This document shows, piece after piece, positions 41,164 through 51,909 of a stretch of 64,000 bases of DNA. The stretch comes from Wolbachia endosymbiont (group B) of Gerris lacustris. Lineage in GTDB: Bacteria > Pseudomonadota > Alphaproteobacteria > Rickettsiales > Anaplasmataceae. Below the pieces are notes generated by a model, which had not been told where the DNA came from, did not search any database, and worked only from the letters and a program-made list of their open reading frames with translations. Every line of letters begins with the position of its first letter. Position 1 is the stretch's first letter. Both the position numbers and the translations under genes were made by a program. The stretch covers positions 1,573,074 through 1,637,073 of the forward strand of contig NZ_OZ034761.1 of the NCBI RefSeq assembly GCF_964028355.1, written 5' to 3'.

Positions 41164-42026
41164 GAGCCTGTTCATAATCTTTTGAGGAGCAAGGCAGTAA
41201 AAGCTAGAACGACCATTTGTAGTCTAGTATTGAGTTTACGCTCGCAATTTTTCCATAACCGTCTACACTTTTCCAGCCAAGCAAAAGAACGCTCTACAAC
41301 CCACCTTTTTGGCAATACAACAAAGGTATGTAATTCACTTCGTTTTATTACTTCAACGGTTGCACCAATAGTCGTTTTTATTTGAGTTGCAAAATTTTCT
41401 CCTGTATAACCTGCATCAACTAGTATATTTTGAACTTCGGAAAGATTTTTTCTTGCGTTACAAATCATCTCTACAGCAGCAGTACGATCTCCGATATTAG
41501 CTGTAGTAATATAAATTGCATGTGGCAAACCTTGCGTATCTACTGCAATATGACGCTTTATTCCTGAAATTTTCTTGCCGGCATCATAACCTTTTTCTTC
41601 AGCAATATCGGTGTTTTTTACACTTTGAGCATCAATGATGCAGAAGCTTGTTTTTGTATTCCGACCACTGTTGAAACGAACCTCTCCAACTAATTTTTTT
41701 TAAGACAATTTCTAGAACACTTTCTCTATCTTCATTCGGTTTTTTACTCCATCTCTTGAAGTAATCGTAACAATTGCGCCATTTTGGAAACTCTTTTGGT
41801 AGCATTCGCCACTGACAGCCACTTTTTAGCACATAAAGTACACCGCAAAATAACTCATATAAATCCAGTTTTCTTGGTTTTGTTTTTTTTCTACAGGATT
41901 CTAGATCTGGTAATATAATCTCAAATCTTTCCCGACTTATATCACTTGGGTATACACTCCTCATATATCCTAACTTATATACATTATCTCTTAGTTTATT
42001 CCTTTCTTGAGATCATGTACAGGTTC
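41164..42026 (-). mobile_element. IS5-family element, copy 3 (863 bp)
   Basis: TAA on both sides (41161-41163, 42027-42029). It sits 72 bp from IS630 copy D, in intergenic DNA upstream of the MFS gene. The 72-bp spacer holds a 16-bp palindrome (ACAACAAATTTGTTGT, 41108-41123). Confidence 0.93.
41172..41964 (-). CDS. IS5-family transposase, two frames (copy 3)
   Basis: ORF A 41632-41964, ORF B ending at 41172; same A8 junction and DDE motifs as copy 1. Confidence 0.85.
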
Positions 42027-42083
42027 TAACATTAATCAGAGCCTAAAAGAGTCTTGTTATTAATGGATTACTTATAAAATCTT

Positions 42084-43280
42084 ATGGAAAGTAGAGCTTG
42101 GTTCATTTGGCTGATCAGCAACTTAATTGTTATATTCAGCAATATGCAAATAATCTACACCTTTATAAGTGTGGATCTTGAAAAAGAACTTGGGATCACG
42201 ATTGCGCAAGTTGCACTGGCTAATTCAGCATATACTTGGACTTTTGCTATCTCACAATTTTTTAGTGGGGCAATGTTTAATGTTTTTTCCAGCAAAAAAA
42301 TTTATTTTCTCTCATTATCGATTATGATCTTTGGGTTTTTTATCCTTATTAGTAGTGACAGTTTTGTCCATCTAATTTTATCTCAATTATTGATTGCAAT
42401 TGGAGCATCATTTGGTTTTGTTGGAGCTGCTCATATAAGTAGCACATATTTTCCCATTACCCAATTTGGACTGATGTTCTCACTAGTGCAGACAATTTCA
42501 AGTCTTTCAGCTTTGATGATTCAAATGTTGTTCTCTGGCTTCCTTGCTGAAGGTATGGATTGGAAGAATTTGATTGTATACGTAATATTATTTGGCGTAT
42601 CGATATTTGTACTTATGTTTTTTTATCTGAAAGGACTTTCAAAAAAAAGTTTGGAAAAATGCACAATAAAAAGCTCTATAAAAACAGTAATATGTTCTAT
42701 ACTAACGGTGCTAAAATTAAGAGATATCTGGATAACTTCAGTAGTAGGTGCTATTACTTTTGGAACATTTTTAGCGCTTAATATGCTGTGGGCACCAAGG
42801 TTACTAAGCAACTTAGAACTAAATACAATGGAGTTAGGTGTGGCAACTGCAATATTGTGGCTTGGTCTTGCAGTTGGTGCTCCAATTGCAGATTTAATCT
42901 CAAATCTATTTAAAAATAGAAGGCACGTAATCTCTGCTTTTGCCATATTGCAAGGTATTTCAGTTATTATTTTACTATACGGCAATTTAACAGTTCATAT
43001 TATATACTTTTGTATGTTAATGTTTGTTTTTTTTGCAGGCGGACATATGCTTAATTTTACTGTTGGCAGTGAGATTATTGAGCAGAAGTATATTAGCACA
43101 TCATCATCCATTATCAATGGATTTATGTTTGTTATGAGTGGAATTTTAGTGTTAATTTTAGCACTTTTTTCAGATCATCAAATGGCGCTTTTCACAATAT
43201 TTGCAATGTTAACATTTGCTAGTATTTTTAATTATGCTACAAAAGAAACATACTATAAAAATAAAGTAGCTGAATCTTGA
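42084..43280 (+). CDS. MFS transporter
   Basis: A 398-residue protein with twelve predicted helices in two halves separated by a charged loop near residues 185-205 (KGLSKKSLEKCTIKSS). The start SRAWFIWLISNLIVIFSNMQ resembles nitrate/oxalate-type or generic MFS permeases of Rickettsiales. The substrate cannot be told from sequence. Its upstream region is replaced by IS5 copy 3, 57 bp before the ATG, which may have changed its promoter. Confidence 0.85.
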   Translation: MESRAWFIWLISNLIVIFSNMQIIYTFISVDLEKELGITIAQVALANSAYTWTFAISQFFSGAMFNVFSSKKIYFLSLSIMIFGFFILISSDSFVHLILSQLLIAIGASFGFVGAAHISSTYFPITQFGLMFSLVQTISSLSALMIQMLFSGFLAEGMDWKNLIVYVILFGVSIFVLMFFYLKGLSKKSLEKCTIKSSIKTVICSILTVLKLRDIWITSVVGAITFGTFLALNMLWAPRLLSNLELNTMELGVATAILWLGLAVGAPIADLISNLFKNRRHVISAFAILQGISVIILLYGNLTVHIIYFCMLMFVFFAGGHMLNFTVGSEIIEQKYISTSSSIINGFMFVMSGILVLILALFSDHQMALFTIFAMLTFASIFNYATKETYYKNKVAES

Positions 43281-43318
43281 GTCGACTGTTATATTATATT
43301 AACATACTATAATAAATT

Positions 43319-43618
43319 ATGACAACAAAAGACACAACAGTAACTAAGGCAACAATAGCTGAATGTATAAACCAGGAAATTGGATTATCGAAAGAAGACT
43401 CTATTGCAATAATAGATGATATATTGGATGAGATAAAAACGAGCTTAGCAAAGGATAGAATAGTAAAAATATCTTCATTTGGAACATTTTTGGTTAAAAA
43501 TAAGAAAGAAAGACCAGGAAATATACCAAAGACATTGGAAAGGGTAGTAATTCAAGCGAGAAAATCAATTTCTTTTAGACCTTCAAAAATGATGAAGAAA
43601 TTAATAAACAACCGATGA
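43319..43618 (+). CDS. ihfA: Integration host factor / HU family protein, IhfA-like
   Basis: A 99-residue DNA-bending protein: TKATIAECINQEIGLSKEDS, then KISSFGTFLVKNKKERPGNIPKT and ISFRPSKMMKKLI, the beta-arm and C-terminal motifs. Order ihfA then a MerR gene, with the stop and start overlapping as ATGA, is the usual alphaproteobacterial arrangement. Confidence 0.88.
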   Translation: MTTKDTTVTKATIAECINQEIGLSKEDSIAIIDDILDEIKTSLAKDRIVKISSFGTFLVKNKKERPGNIPKTLERVVIQARKSISFRPSKMMKKLINNR

Positions 43619-43941
43619 ATAAGGAAAAATTATTTTACACAATTGGAGAAGTAGCTGAAGAACTACACTTGGAGCAGCATGTTTTAAGATTCTGGGAAAG
43701 TCAATTCCATCAAATTAAACCCATAAAACGGAAGGGAAGAAGACTATATGATCATAAGTGTATAGAGGCAATAAAGAAAATAAAATATATGCTATATGAC
43801 AAAGGATATACAATAAAAGGAGTACAAAAGGAATTTGGTAACGATGTAAGAATTGATCATTATTCAAGAAATTTGCTGAAAGAACTTACCGATTTAAGAG
43901 ACTATTTGACTGATAAAATAAATGAAGAAAGTAATAAATAG
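43615..43941 (+). CDS. MerR-family transcriptional regulator
   Basis: A 108-residue protein. FYTIGEVAEELHLEQHVLRFWESQF is the winged helix-turn-helix; IKRKGRRLYDHKCIEAIKKIKYMLYDKGYTIKG the second helix pair of the MerR DNA-binding domain. No C-terminal effector domain or cysteines, so a minimal regulator. It starts within the ihfA stop codon. Confidence 0.9.
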   Translation: MNKEKLFYTIGEVAEELHLEQHVLRFWESQFHQIKPIKRKGRRLYDHKCIEAIKKIKYMLYDKGYTIKGVQKEFGNDVRIDHYSRNLLKELTDLRDYLTDKINEESNK

Positions 43942-43963
43942 ACGAAAAACACTATAAAGTTTT

Positions 43964-44584
43964 GTGAAAGTTGATATATCTAGAGATAAGTGTATGTGTC
44001 GTATAGCCTTGTTCTTTATATTATCAGCAATACTGATAAGCTGTGGCCTGCAAAAACCTGTACCTGTACTACTTAAAGGCGAAGAATTTTATGGGAAAAG
44101 AGACCTAGAGTACACAAGGGAGTATCATTTGATTAAAGAAAATGTTGATTCTTCGCTGCGAAAAGAAAGTAGAAAAGCCTTTGTAGATAAGGTATATAAC
44201 AATAATGCACAAAGCATGTGTAAATTTGTAATACCGGTTAAAGGTGCAGTTACCTCTTCTGATAAAATATGTCAAGATGGCATAAAAATTACTGCTCAAA
44301 GTGGAACAAAGGTTATTGCTTCTGCACCTGGCAAAGTAATATACGTAGGCAAAGGCCTGAGGTGGTACGGAAATTTAATTATAGTGGAACATAAAGATAA
44401 TTACATGACTATGTACTCCTATTTAAAAAACATACAAGTTGAAATTGGTGATAAAGTAAAACAAGGTCAAGTAATTGGATCTGCAGGTAAATCAAGCACA
44501 CAAGATAAAGATCCGCAGATGTGTTTCACAATAAGGCATAATGGTCAAGCAGTCGATCCTTTAGTACATATAAACTGTGATTGA
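43964..44584 (+). CDS. LytM (M23)-domain lipoprotein, NlpD-like, degenerate active site
   Basis: 206 residues: signal peptide with lipobox LISCGL near residue 28, then a LytM domain from about residue 90 ([42 protein letters not shown]-like region, [11 protein letters not shown]). The zinc ligands of active M23 peptidases are replaced (QDGIKI instead of a His/Asp motif; MCFTIR instead of HFEIR). It is therefore probably an amidase activator like NlpD/EnvC, not a peptidase. The GTG start 43964 precedes KVDISRDK. The stop overlaps the start region of leuS. Confidence 0.85.
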   Translation: MKVDISRDKCMCRIALFFILSAILISCGLQKPVPVLLKGEEFYGKRDLEYTREYHLIKENVDSSLRKESRKAFVDKVYNNNAQSMCKFVIPVKGAVTSSDKICQDGIKITAQSGTKVIASAPGKVIYVGKGLRWYGNLIIVEHKDNYMTMYSYLKNIQVEIGDKVKQGQVIGSAGKSSTQDKDPQMCFTIRHNGQAVDPLVHINCD

Positions 44585-44588
44585 ATTT

Positions 44589-47048
44589 ATGAAATATGAT
44601 TTTAAAAACGTTGAAAAATTCTACCAAAATAAGTGGGATTTTTCTGTAAGCAAAGATAGTAAAAAGAAGAAATGTTACGTGTTGGAAATGTTTCCATATC
44701 CATCTGGTAAGATTCATATGGGGCACCTGCGTAACTATGCAATAGGAGATGTTATAGCACGTTACAAGAGAGCTCGTGGATTTGAGGTTTTGCACCCAAT
44801 TGGCTGGGATGCGTTTGGATTACCAGCTGAAAATGCAGCAAGAGATAACAAGATTAACCCTGCGGCGTGGACAAAAGAGAATATAGACAATATGCGTGCA
44901 CAGCTAAAATCTATAGGTCTTTCCTACAATTGGAATCACGAGCTTTCCACATGTGAGCCTGATTATTACAAACACGAACAGAAATTTTTTCTGGATTTTT
45001 TAAAGCATGGTCTTGCCTATCGAAAAGAGTCGTGGGTTAATTGGGATCCAGTGGACCAAACAGTGCTTGCAAATGAGCAAGTGGTTGATGGAAAAGGATG
45101 GCGATCAGGTGCAGTTGTTGAAAAACGTAAGTTATTCCAATGGTTTTTAAAGATTACTGATTTTGCTGAAGATTTGCTTCATTGTCTGCAAAGTTTAAAA
45201 AATTGGCCAGAAAAAGTCAAAACTATGCAAGAGCGCTGGATAGGAAAATCTGAAGGGGCAACTATAGATTTTGAAATAGTTGGCCTGAACAAGAAATTAA
45301 AGATTTTTACAACTTCTCCTCATACTTTATTTGGAGCTTCTTTTCTTGCAGTAGGAGCAGAGCACCCTATTGTAAAAGACCTTAAGGACAAAGAAATAAG
45401 AGACTTTATTGGTAATATGAAGGCAAAGGGGGAGAATGATGAAAAAATTGGAATTTACACTGGACTGAACGTCAGTCACCCATTTCTCGACAAGGAATTA
45501 CCAATTTATATAGCGAATTTTGTGTTGATGGAATATGGAGAAGGTGCGATTTTTGGTTGCCCTGCACATGATCAGCGTGATTTTGAATTTGCACAGAAGT
45601 ATGGTTTACCGATTATTCCTGTAGTTTGTGAAGAGAGCACAGAGATCTTAAAAGAACCGTACTTCCGTGATGGAGTGATGTTCAATTCTGAATTCTTAAA
45701 CGGACTAGTGATTAATGAGGCAAAAAAGGTAATCATAAAAAAACTTGAAGAAAAAGGAATAGGTAAGAAAACAATAAACTATCGTCTACACGATTGGGGA
45801 ATTTCAAGGCAACGTTATTGGGGATGTCCTATACCTATTATACATTGTAAAGATTGTGGAATTGTTCCAGTTCCAGAAAAAGACCTCCCTGTTGTTCTAC
45901 CAACGGATGTAGAATTTACAAGTGGTGGTAATCCGCTGGATAAGCACCCAACCTGGAAATTTGTTGATTGTCCAAAGTGCGGAAAGCAAGCAGAACGTGA
46001 AACTGATACATTTGACACTTTTTTTGAATCTTCTTGGTATTTTGCTGCATTTTGCAGTGAAAATAAATCGATTAATAAAGATACTTGTAATCGTTTTATG
46101 CCTGTTGATTATTACATAGGTGGAATAGAACATGCAATTCTACATTTACTTTACTCAAGGTTTTTCTGCCGTGCTTTAACTAAATGTGGCTATTTTGACG
46201 TTAAAGAGCCTTTCTCTACTTTAATCACTCAAGGAATGGTCTGCCATATAACTTATAAAGATGAGAATGGCAAATGGCTCTTTCCCGAAGAAGCAAAAGA
46301 GTTGATTGCGAAGGGTGCTAAGATCCAAGTTGGAAAAGTCGAAAAGATGAGTAAGTCAAAGAAAAATACAGTTGACCCAAACTTTATCATAGAAAAATAC
46401 GGTGCTGATACTGCTCGTTTGTTTGTATTATCCGATACCCCCCCAGAAAAAGATATGGAATGGTCTGATGATGGAGTGGAAGGTTGTTTTCGCTACATAA
46501 ATAAATTGTGGCGTATGGTAGTGCAACTTAGGCCCGTAAACATACACTATGATAATGAAAACATTGTAGGTAAACTCCTAGAGTACAGAAAAAAAATCCA
46601 TAAACTATTGCAAGGACTTACAGATGACTTGGAAAACTGCAGATTAAACTGTGTGGTAGCAAAGTTTCGTGAAATAACAAATTTAATAGCTGAAATAGAC
46701 GTAAAAACTGGAAAATCTCTTATTGATGAAGGTATATGCATACTAATCAGAGTAATTGAGCCATTCATGCCACACCTGGCTGAAAATTTATGGCAAAAAA
46801 TAGGAGGCGAAGGCATGCTATATATGCAACCTTGGCCAAAAGCTGATGAATCACTACTAATTGATAATATGGTGACTGTAGCAGTGCAGATCAATGGAAA
46901 GTTACGTGCGACCATTGAAGTGGCAACTGATTTACCTCAAGAAAAATTGAAGAAAATAGCAACAGATTCTGTATCTAACAAAATCGATCAAAGCAAAATT
47001 CGCACTATATATGCTGTACCAAATAAGGTAGTAAACATAGTTATATAA
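44589..47048 (+). CDS. leuS: Leucyl-tRNA synthetase
   Basis: About 819 residues, class I synthetase. HIGH-type motif in [24 protein letters not shown] in [14 protein letters not shown], and a CP1 editing domain in between ([27 protein letters not shown]). A Cys4 zinc-like cluster is visible (CKDCG, CPKCG). I prefer ATG 44589 ([15 protein letters not shown]) over the GTG four codons earlier that lies in the previous gene. Confidence 0.97.
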   Translation: MKYDFKNVEKFYQNKWDFSVSKDSKKKKCYVLEMFPYPSGKIHMGHLRNYAIGDVIARYKRARGFEVLHPIGWDAFGLPAENAARDNKINPAAWTKENIDNMRAQLKSIGLSYNWNHELSTCEPDYYKHEQKFFLDFLKHGLAYRKESWVNWDPVDQTVLANEQVVDGKGWRSGAVVEKRKLFQWFLKITDFAEDLLHCLQSLKNWPEKVKTMQERWIGKSEGATIDFEIVGLNKKLKIFTTSPHTLFGASFLAVGAEHPIVKDLKDKEIRDFIGNMKAKGENDEKIGIYTGLNVSHPFLDKELPIYIANFVLMEYGEGAIFGCPAHDQRDFEFAQKYGLPIIPVVCEESTEILKEPYFRDGVMFNSEFLNGLVINEAKKVIIKKLEEKGIGKKTINYRLHDWGISRQRYWGCPIPIIHCKDCGIVPVPEKDLPVVLPTDVEFTSGGNPLDKHPTWKFVDCPKCGKQAERETDTFDTFFESSWYFAAFCSENKSINKDTCNRFMPVDYYIGGIEHAILHLLYSRFFCRALTKCGYFDVKEPFSTLITQGMVCHITYKDENGKWLFPEEAKELIAKGAKIQVGKVEKMSKSKKNTVDPNFIIEKYGADTARLFVLSDTPPEKDMEWSDDGVEGCFRYINKLWRMVVQLRPVNIHYDNENIVGKLLEYRKKIHKLLQGLTDDLENCRLNCVVAKFREITNLIAEIDVKTGKSLIDEGICILIRVIEPFMPHLAENLWQKIGGEGMLYMQPWPKADESLLIDNMVTVAVQINGKLRATIEVATDLPQEKLKKIATDSVSNKIDQSKIRTIYAVPNKVVNIVI

Positions 47049-47168
47049 AAATTTTGAGTAGCATGTCCCTAATTTCGTAGGTATACTTTTTTTAATATGA
47101 AGTTATATCTTTTTTAATATAAAGGATATATACTTGTGCATTATATATTTTTTTGTATGGGTAGTTAT

Positions 47169-47798
47169 ATGAAAATAAAAGGATTGTGTGTTTTAGCTGT
47201 GTTGCTCACTTCATCTCTAGCAGGTGCAGCTAGTAATAAAGCAGCTAGTAATAGTGCAAAAGAGCAGTACTACGCAGGTTTAAACTTTGGTGGTGGATGG
47301 GGTACTGGATTAAAAATAAAACCTGGCTTAGTTTTTGGTTATAATTATGATAAAAGCTCTAAGTTTGAACTTGAGATTCTCACCGACGTAAGTGATATGT
47401 TTGGTGCAAAAGACAAGAAAATGGGAGCTAGTTTATTAGCAAATTACCGTTATTATCCTGACGTTGACATTGATCCTGTGAAACTATATGTCAGTGGAGG
47501 TTTAGGTGGATATCTCCAAGTAATACCTTTTGGCTCTGGTACAGCTGGAAATACACCACCTAAAGTTGATGAAAATACACAACAAACTGAAGTTATAAGT
47601 TCAACTGATACTCAAAGTGAAACACTAGATAAAATACTGGGTGCTATTTCCTACAAACTGAAGGTTGGTGTTGATTATGAAGTTGCTCCACAGATAGTTG
47701 GTACAGCTGCTTTAACCGTAGGCGGGCAACTGAGTGGTTTAAAAGCAAAACAAATACCAGATGCGATGCTGGAAGTAGGAGTACGCTATAATTTTTAA
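47169..47798 (+). CDS. Wsp/P44-Msp2-family outer membrane protein
   Basis: 209 residues from ATG 47169: signal peptide MKIKGLCVLAVLLTSSLAGA, then an eight-strand beta-barrel of the Surface_Ag_2 family (YYAGLNFGGGWGTGLKIKPG, SLLANYRYYPDVDIDPVKLYV, final EVGVRYNF with C-terminal Phe). A variable loop at about residues 130-155 (GTAGNTPPKVDENTQQ). It is a paralogue of the main Wsp, exposed to the host vacuole. A 17-bp near-tandem repeat (TTTTTTAATAT twice, 47087-47119) lies in the upstream region. Confidence 0.88.
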   Translation: MKIKGLCVLAVLLTSSLAGAASNKAASNSAKEQYYAGLNFGGGWGTGLKIKPGLVFGYNYDKSSKFELEILTDVSDMFGAKDKKMGASLLANYRYYPDVDIDPVKLYVSGGLGGYLQVIPFGSGTAGNTPPKVDENTQQTEVISSTDTQSETLDKILGAISYKLKVGVDYEVAPQIVGTAALTVGGQLSGLKAKQIPDAMLEVGVRYNF

Positions 47799-47908
47799 TG
47801 CTGGATAACATTGCGTACATTTTTAATGTTTAGGTGTAACCACAAGCAATGCTCAAAACTTGCTGCTAGCATGTTTGAACACTTATTCCAGTCTGTTTTA
47901 AGGAAGTA

Positions 47909-48646
47909 ATGTGTATGAATTATATGAGAACGATGAAAGTGTTCGCTGTGTTGGTTGCTTTAGCAAGTACAGCTAGTAATGGTACAAGTGAGTTAGAAGA
48001 TCAGTACAAAGATCGGTATGAAGACCAGTACAAAGATCAGTATGAAGATCAACACAAAGATCATTGTGAAGATCAATACGAAGATCGATATGAAGACCAG
48101 TACGAAGATCATTACTATGTAGGTTATGTAGGTTTAAACTTTGGGACTCGATGGGGTGAAAGCTTTAAATTGAACCCTAACGTTGTCTTTGGTTATCATC
48201 ATAACAAAAATTCTAAGTTTGAACTTGAGGTTCTTGCTGACATAAGTGATATAACTGATAAAGACAAAAGGAAAGTAGGAGCTAGTTTATTGGCAAATTA
48301 CCTTTACTACCCTGATCTTGAAATTGATCCCATTAAATTATATGCTAGTATAGGTCTGGGTGGATATATTCGAATATTGCCATCTTTTGGTCTTGGTGAG
48401 GATACAAATGCAGTTAACACTACAAATTCATCTGCAACTGTAGCTGCAGCCACAGGTCAAAATGAAACACTAGATAAAATACTGGGTGCTATTTCCTATA
48501 AAGTAAAGTTAGGTGTTGATTGTGAAATTATTCCGCAGATAGTTGGCACAGTTGCTATTGCTGCAAGTGGTCAATTAAGTGGCTTTAAACCACCGATGAA
48601 AAAACCAGATGCAATCATAGAAGTAGGTATACGTTATAATTTTTAA
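47909..48646 (+). CDS. Wsp/P44-Msp2-family outer membrane protein with N-terminal repeat
   Basis: 245 residues, paralogue of the preceding gene (LNFGTRWGESFKLNPNVVFG, SLLANYLYYPDLEIDPIKLY, final VGIRYNF). Between the signal peptide (MKVFAVLVALASTASN) and the first strand lies a charged repeat region, about residues 30-70, built of four-residue units such as DQYK, DRYE, DQYE. It is encoded by short imperfect repeats at about 48000-48112. The repeat would project from the mature N-terminus. Its number may vary between strains (inference). Confidence 0.87.
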   Translation: MCMNYMRTMKVFAVLVALASTASNGTSELEDQYKDRYEDQYKDQYEDQHKDHCEDQYEDRYEDQYEDHYYVGYVGLNFGTRWGESFKLNPNVVFGYHHNKNSKFELEVLADISDITDKDKRKVGASLLANYLYYPDLEIDPIKLYASIGLGGYIRILPSFGLGEDTNAVNTTNSSATVAAATGQNETLDKILGAISYKVKLGVDCEIIPQIVGTVAIAASGQLSGFKPPMKKPDAIIEVGIRYNF

Positions 48647-48659
48647 GCTATGAACACTT

Positions 48660-48866
48660 TGAATGCTTATACACAGTTTATTTAACCATACGGGCTTTGT
48701 TGTATAGCGATGTATAAGAAGTAGTGGAAGAAGAGATTTACGAGACAAATTTAAAAATAGGCATACCAATATCAGTAAATTTGTTAATCAAGTAGCATTT
48801 TAAGAGCATCTCTTGAGAACGGTTTATCTCAGATTTATTCTTAAAACTAAATCCCAATGTCAAGTT
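48660..48866. other. Remnant IS ends
   Basis: ACACAGTTTATTTAAC near 48669 matches the end of the IS256-type element near 29337. GGCTTTGTTGTATAGC near 48691 resembles the end of the decayed IS at 20821. No gene seen; most likely fused scraps of two older elements. Confidence 0.5.
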
Positions 48867-49165
48867 TAAGAACCTGTTTAAAATCTTCGTAAAAGGAGAG
48901 AACAATCATCTGTAGGCTAGTATTAAGTTTACGCTCGCAATTTTTCCAAAGTCGTCTACACTTCTCCAACCAGGCGAAAGAGCGTTCGACAACCCATCTC
49001 TTTGGCAGCACAACAAAAGAATGTAACTCACTGCGCTTTATAACCTCAACAGTTGCACCGATAATATCTTTTATTTGAGTTGCAAATTTTTCTCCCGTGT
49101 AACCTGCATCAACAAGTACATTTTTGACCTCAGAGAGATTTTCTTGCGCACTTTCAACCATCAAC
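48867..49165 (-). pseudogene. Diverged IS5-family transposase remnant
   Basis: Open frame of about 100 residues homologous to ORF B of the 863-bp IS5 (LVDAGYTGEKFATQIKD, VVERSFAWLEKCRRLWKNCE) but clearly diverged, with an altered end (GAACCTGTTTAAAATC). The 5' half is gone. It is an older relative, not one of the recent copies. Confidence 0.85.
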
Positions 49166-49311
49166 TATGTTTTTTAAAATTTTTTGAATTTAGTCTCATT
49201 TGTTGATAATTTTGTATTTTTATTCAATTGAAAAATGTATTTTGGCAACAAAAACCCTAGTTTATACAGAAAGAAATTTATATCAAACAGCAAGCACTGC
49301 TTAGATTTTAT

Positions 49312-49362
49312 GGTTAACGAATATGTGCTTTAAATGTGTGTAGACGCACATATTCGTTAACC
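49312..49362. repeat. 17-bp perfect inverted repeat (hairpin) downstream of IS110 remnant
   Basis: GGTTAACGAATATGTGC at 49312-49328 and its exact complement GCACATATTCGTTAACC at 49346-49362, separated by 17 nt. It lies just past the stop of the IS110-type transposase and may be a subterminal repeat or terminator of that element. The rest of 49166-49382 holds nothing else I can support. Confidence 0.7.
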
Positions 49363-49382
49363 TATTTTCTATACAGATTTTT

Positions 49383-49940
49383 TTATTTCATATTAATTGC
49401 TTCTTTAAGTCTTGCATTGGCAATTACTATGATTTTTCGCATTAGAGCTGTTATAGCTACCATCTTCTTTTTACCTCTACCAATAAGATCAGAATAAAAA
49501 GCACCAAGTGCAGATTTAGATCTTGCAGCAGCCATAGCAGCTGTGAAAAGCTTTGCACGAACATTGCTTCTACCACCTGTTATCCTTCGGTAACCAATAG
49601 TTTTACCGCTTTCTTTTGGATGTGGAGCAACTCCAGCAAGACTTGCAACTTCTTTTTTGTTTAGGTGGCCAAGTTCTGGCATTAGACACACAAAAACTTG
49701 TGATAACTTGAGACCTATTCCTGGCACTGTTCTCAAGATCTTTTGACGCTTTTGTAACTCTGGATTTTTATCAATAATTCTTTGTATGGCATCGTTGAAC
49801 TCATTTATCTGACTGGTAAAAAAGTCTATTGTTTTTTGGCAACTTTCCTTTATATAGTCGTTTTCAGGTGCTGCAAGCCTACATTTCTCTTGAGTTCTCA
49901 TTTGTGTAATGTCATCACGACGTTGACAGAGTGCAACTAA
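49383..49940 (-). pseudogene. IS110-family transposase, C-terminal part
   Basis: About 186 residues: LVALCQRRDDITQMRTQEKC, LRTVPGIGLKLSQVFVCL and LAGVAPHPKESGKTIGYRRI, the helical linker and C-terminal (transposase_20) domain with its catalytic Ser region. The N-terminal RuvC-like domain is missing because IS630 copy E cuts in at 49941. It may belong to the N-terminal piece at 38925-39122. Confidence 0.85.
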
Positions 49941-50894
49941 TACCAACTCTCATTATTAATGAACCAAATAAGAAGCATTGCAGAGTTGTTTAACCGTGGA
50001 AGGGGAAAGAGAGGTAATAAATTTACACAAAGCGCTCTCAAGCAGAACAATTGTATCGTAGATTTTATTGCGCAAAATGTTCTGTTTTATATATAACCAA
50101 AACCTCTCAACAGGATTGAGGTCAGGTGAGTATGGTGGTAGGTATATAATTTCGATATTTTTAGGTATCTTTAAACTTTTTGACTTATGCCAACTAGCGC
50201 AATCCATCACGAGAAAAGCCTTTCGTATTCCTAAATATTGCGACATCTGTTCAAGGAATATATTTATACAAGCAGTGTTGACGTTTGGTGCAAATAAGCT
50301 AAAATTCTCTCCATTTCTGGGATTAACTGCACTATAGAGATAAAAATTTTCCCTACCTAATTTTACCTTAACCTGTGTCCTACTGCCTTTTTTAAACCAC
50401 CCATGTCCAACTTTTGAATGTGTACCAAACCGTGATTCATCGAAGAAAAATAGCTCTTTTTCAGAATGCATGACAATAGTTTCATTGAGGTTTTTTTTTA
50501 AACTCCTCTTGCTTATTTTTATCCTGTCCACTATGAACTGGTCTTGGTGTGATATATGAGAATTTCATTCTTTGCATATTACGATGTATTGTGGATTTGC
50601 TGATATTCAAACCAAATCTTTCTTGGATTCTTATTCTCATTTCTCTAATAGTAATATTGGGGTTTTCCTCTATCCACACCTCAATTTGTTCAAGTTGACT
50701 TTGGTTCAATATAGTTTTTCTACGGCATTGAGGTGGAGAAAATAATTTTTCTTCTCTTCCAAATTTTATGTGCTTTATCCATGTAGTAATTGCCTTTCTC
50801 GAAATGCAACATATTTTTGCTACAGCTGTTATACTGTGCTTTTTTGCTGCAATTACAGCATTTAGTTTTTTTGCAACATACGCATTATTTCTTA

Positions 50895-51757
50895 GAGCCT
50901 GTTCATAATCTTTTGAGGAGCAAGGCAGTAAAAGCTAGAACGACCATTTGTAGTCTAGTATTGAGTTTACGCTCGCAATTTTTCCATAACCGTCTACACT
51001 TTTCCAGCCAAGCAAAAGAACGCTCTACAACCCACCTTTTTGGCAATACAACAAAGGTATGTAATTCACTTCGTTTTATTACTTCAACGGTTGCACCAAT
51101 AGTCGTTTTTATTTGAGTTGCAAAATTTTCTCCTGTATAACCTGCATCAACTAGTATATTTTGAACTTCGGAAAGATTTTTTCTTGCGTTACAAATCATC
51201 TCTACAGCAGCAGTACGATCTCCGATATTAGCTGTAGTAATATAAATTGCATGTGGCAAACCTTGCGTATCTACTGCAATATGACGCTTTATTCCTGAAA
51301 TTTTCTTGCCGGCATCATAACCTTTTTCTTCAGCAATATCGGTGTTTTTTACACTTTGAGCATCAATGATGCAGAAGCTTGTTTTTGTATTCCGACCACT
51401 GTTGAAACGAACCTCTCCAACTAATTTTTTTTAAGACAATTTCTAGAACACTTTCTCTATCTTCATTCGGTTTTTTACTCCATCTCTTGAAGTAATCGTA
51501 ACAATTGCGCCATTTTGGAAACTCTTTTGGTAGCATTCGCCACTGACAGCCACTTTTTAGCACATAAAGTACACCGCAAAATAACTCATATAAATCCAGT
51601 TTTCTTGGTTTTGTTTTTTTTCTACAGGATTCTAGATCTGGTAATATAATCTCAAATCTTTCCCGACTTATATCACTTGGGTATACACTCCTCATATATC
51701 CTAACTTATATACATTATCTCTTAGTTTATTCCTTTCTTGAGATCATGTACAGGTTC
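50895..51757 (-). mobile_element. IS5-family element, copy 4 (863 bp)
   Basis: Inside IS630 copy E, TTA at 50892-50894 and 51758-51760. Its target site in the IS630 differs from that of copy 2 in copy D, so the two insertions were independent. Confidence 0.94.
50903..51695 (-). CDS. IS5-family transposase, two frames (copy 4)
   Basis: ORF A 51363-51695, ORF B ending at 50903; as copy 1. Confidence 0.85.
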
Positions 51758-51909
51758 TTACTTTCTTCAGCATCTCTTTTGCTGATTCCACCACTTTTTC
51801 ATCCAATAATTTTGATCTTAATGCCATCTAAACCTCGCTATTTTACTTACTCCAGTATGGCTTTTTTTCCATTATTGTCTATTCGTTGCTTGTATAGCGG
51901 GAATTGGTA

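Larger units (their letters stand above)
49956..51826 (-). pseudogene. IS630-family transposase interrupted by IS5 (copy E)
   Basis: ORF 2 (49956-50531) is whole; ORF 1 is cut near its start by the IS5 at 50895-51757. The DDE half is unaltered. Confidence 0.85.
49941..51909 (-). mobile_element. IS630-type element, copy E, carrying an IS5 insert
   Basis: 1103 bp plus 866 bp for the IS5 and its duplication. TAA on both sides (49938-49940, 51910-51912). The right flank is the truncated IS630 copy F, so this is an IS630 next to or inside another IS630. Confidence 0.9.
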
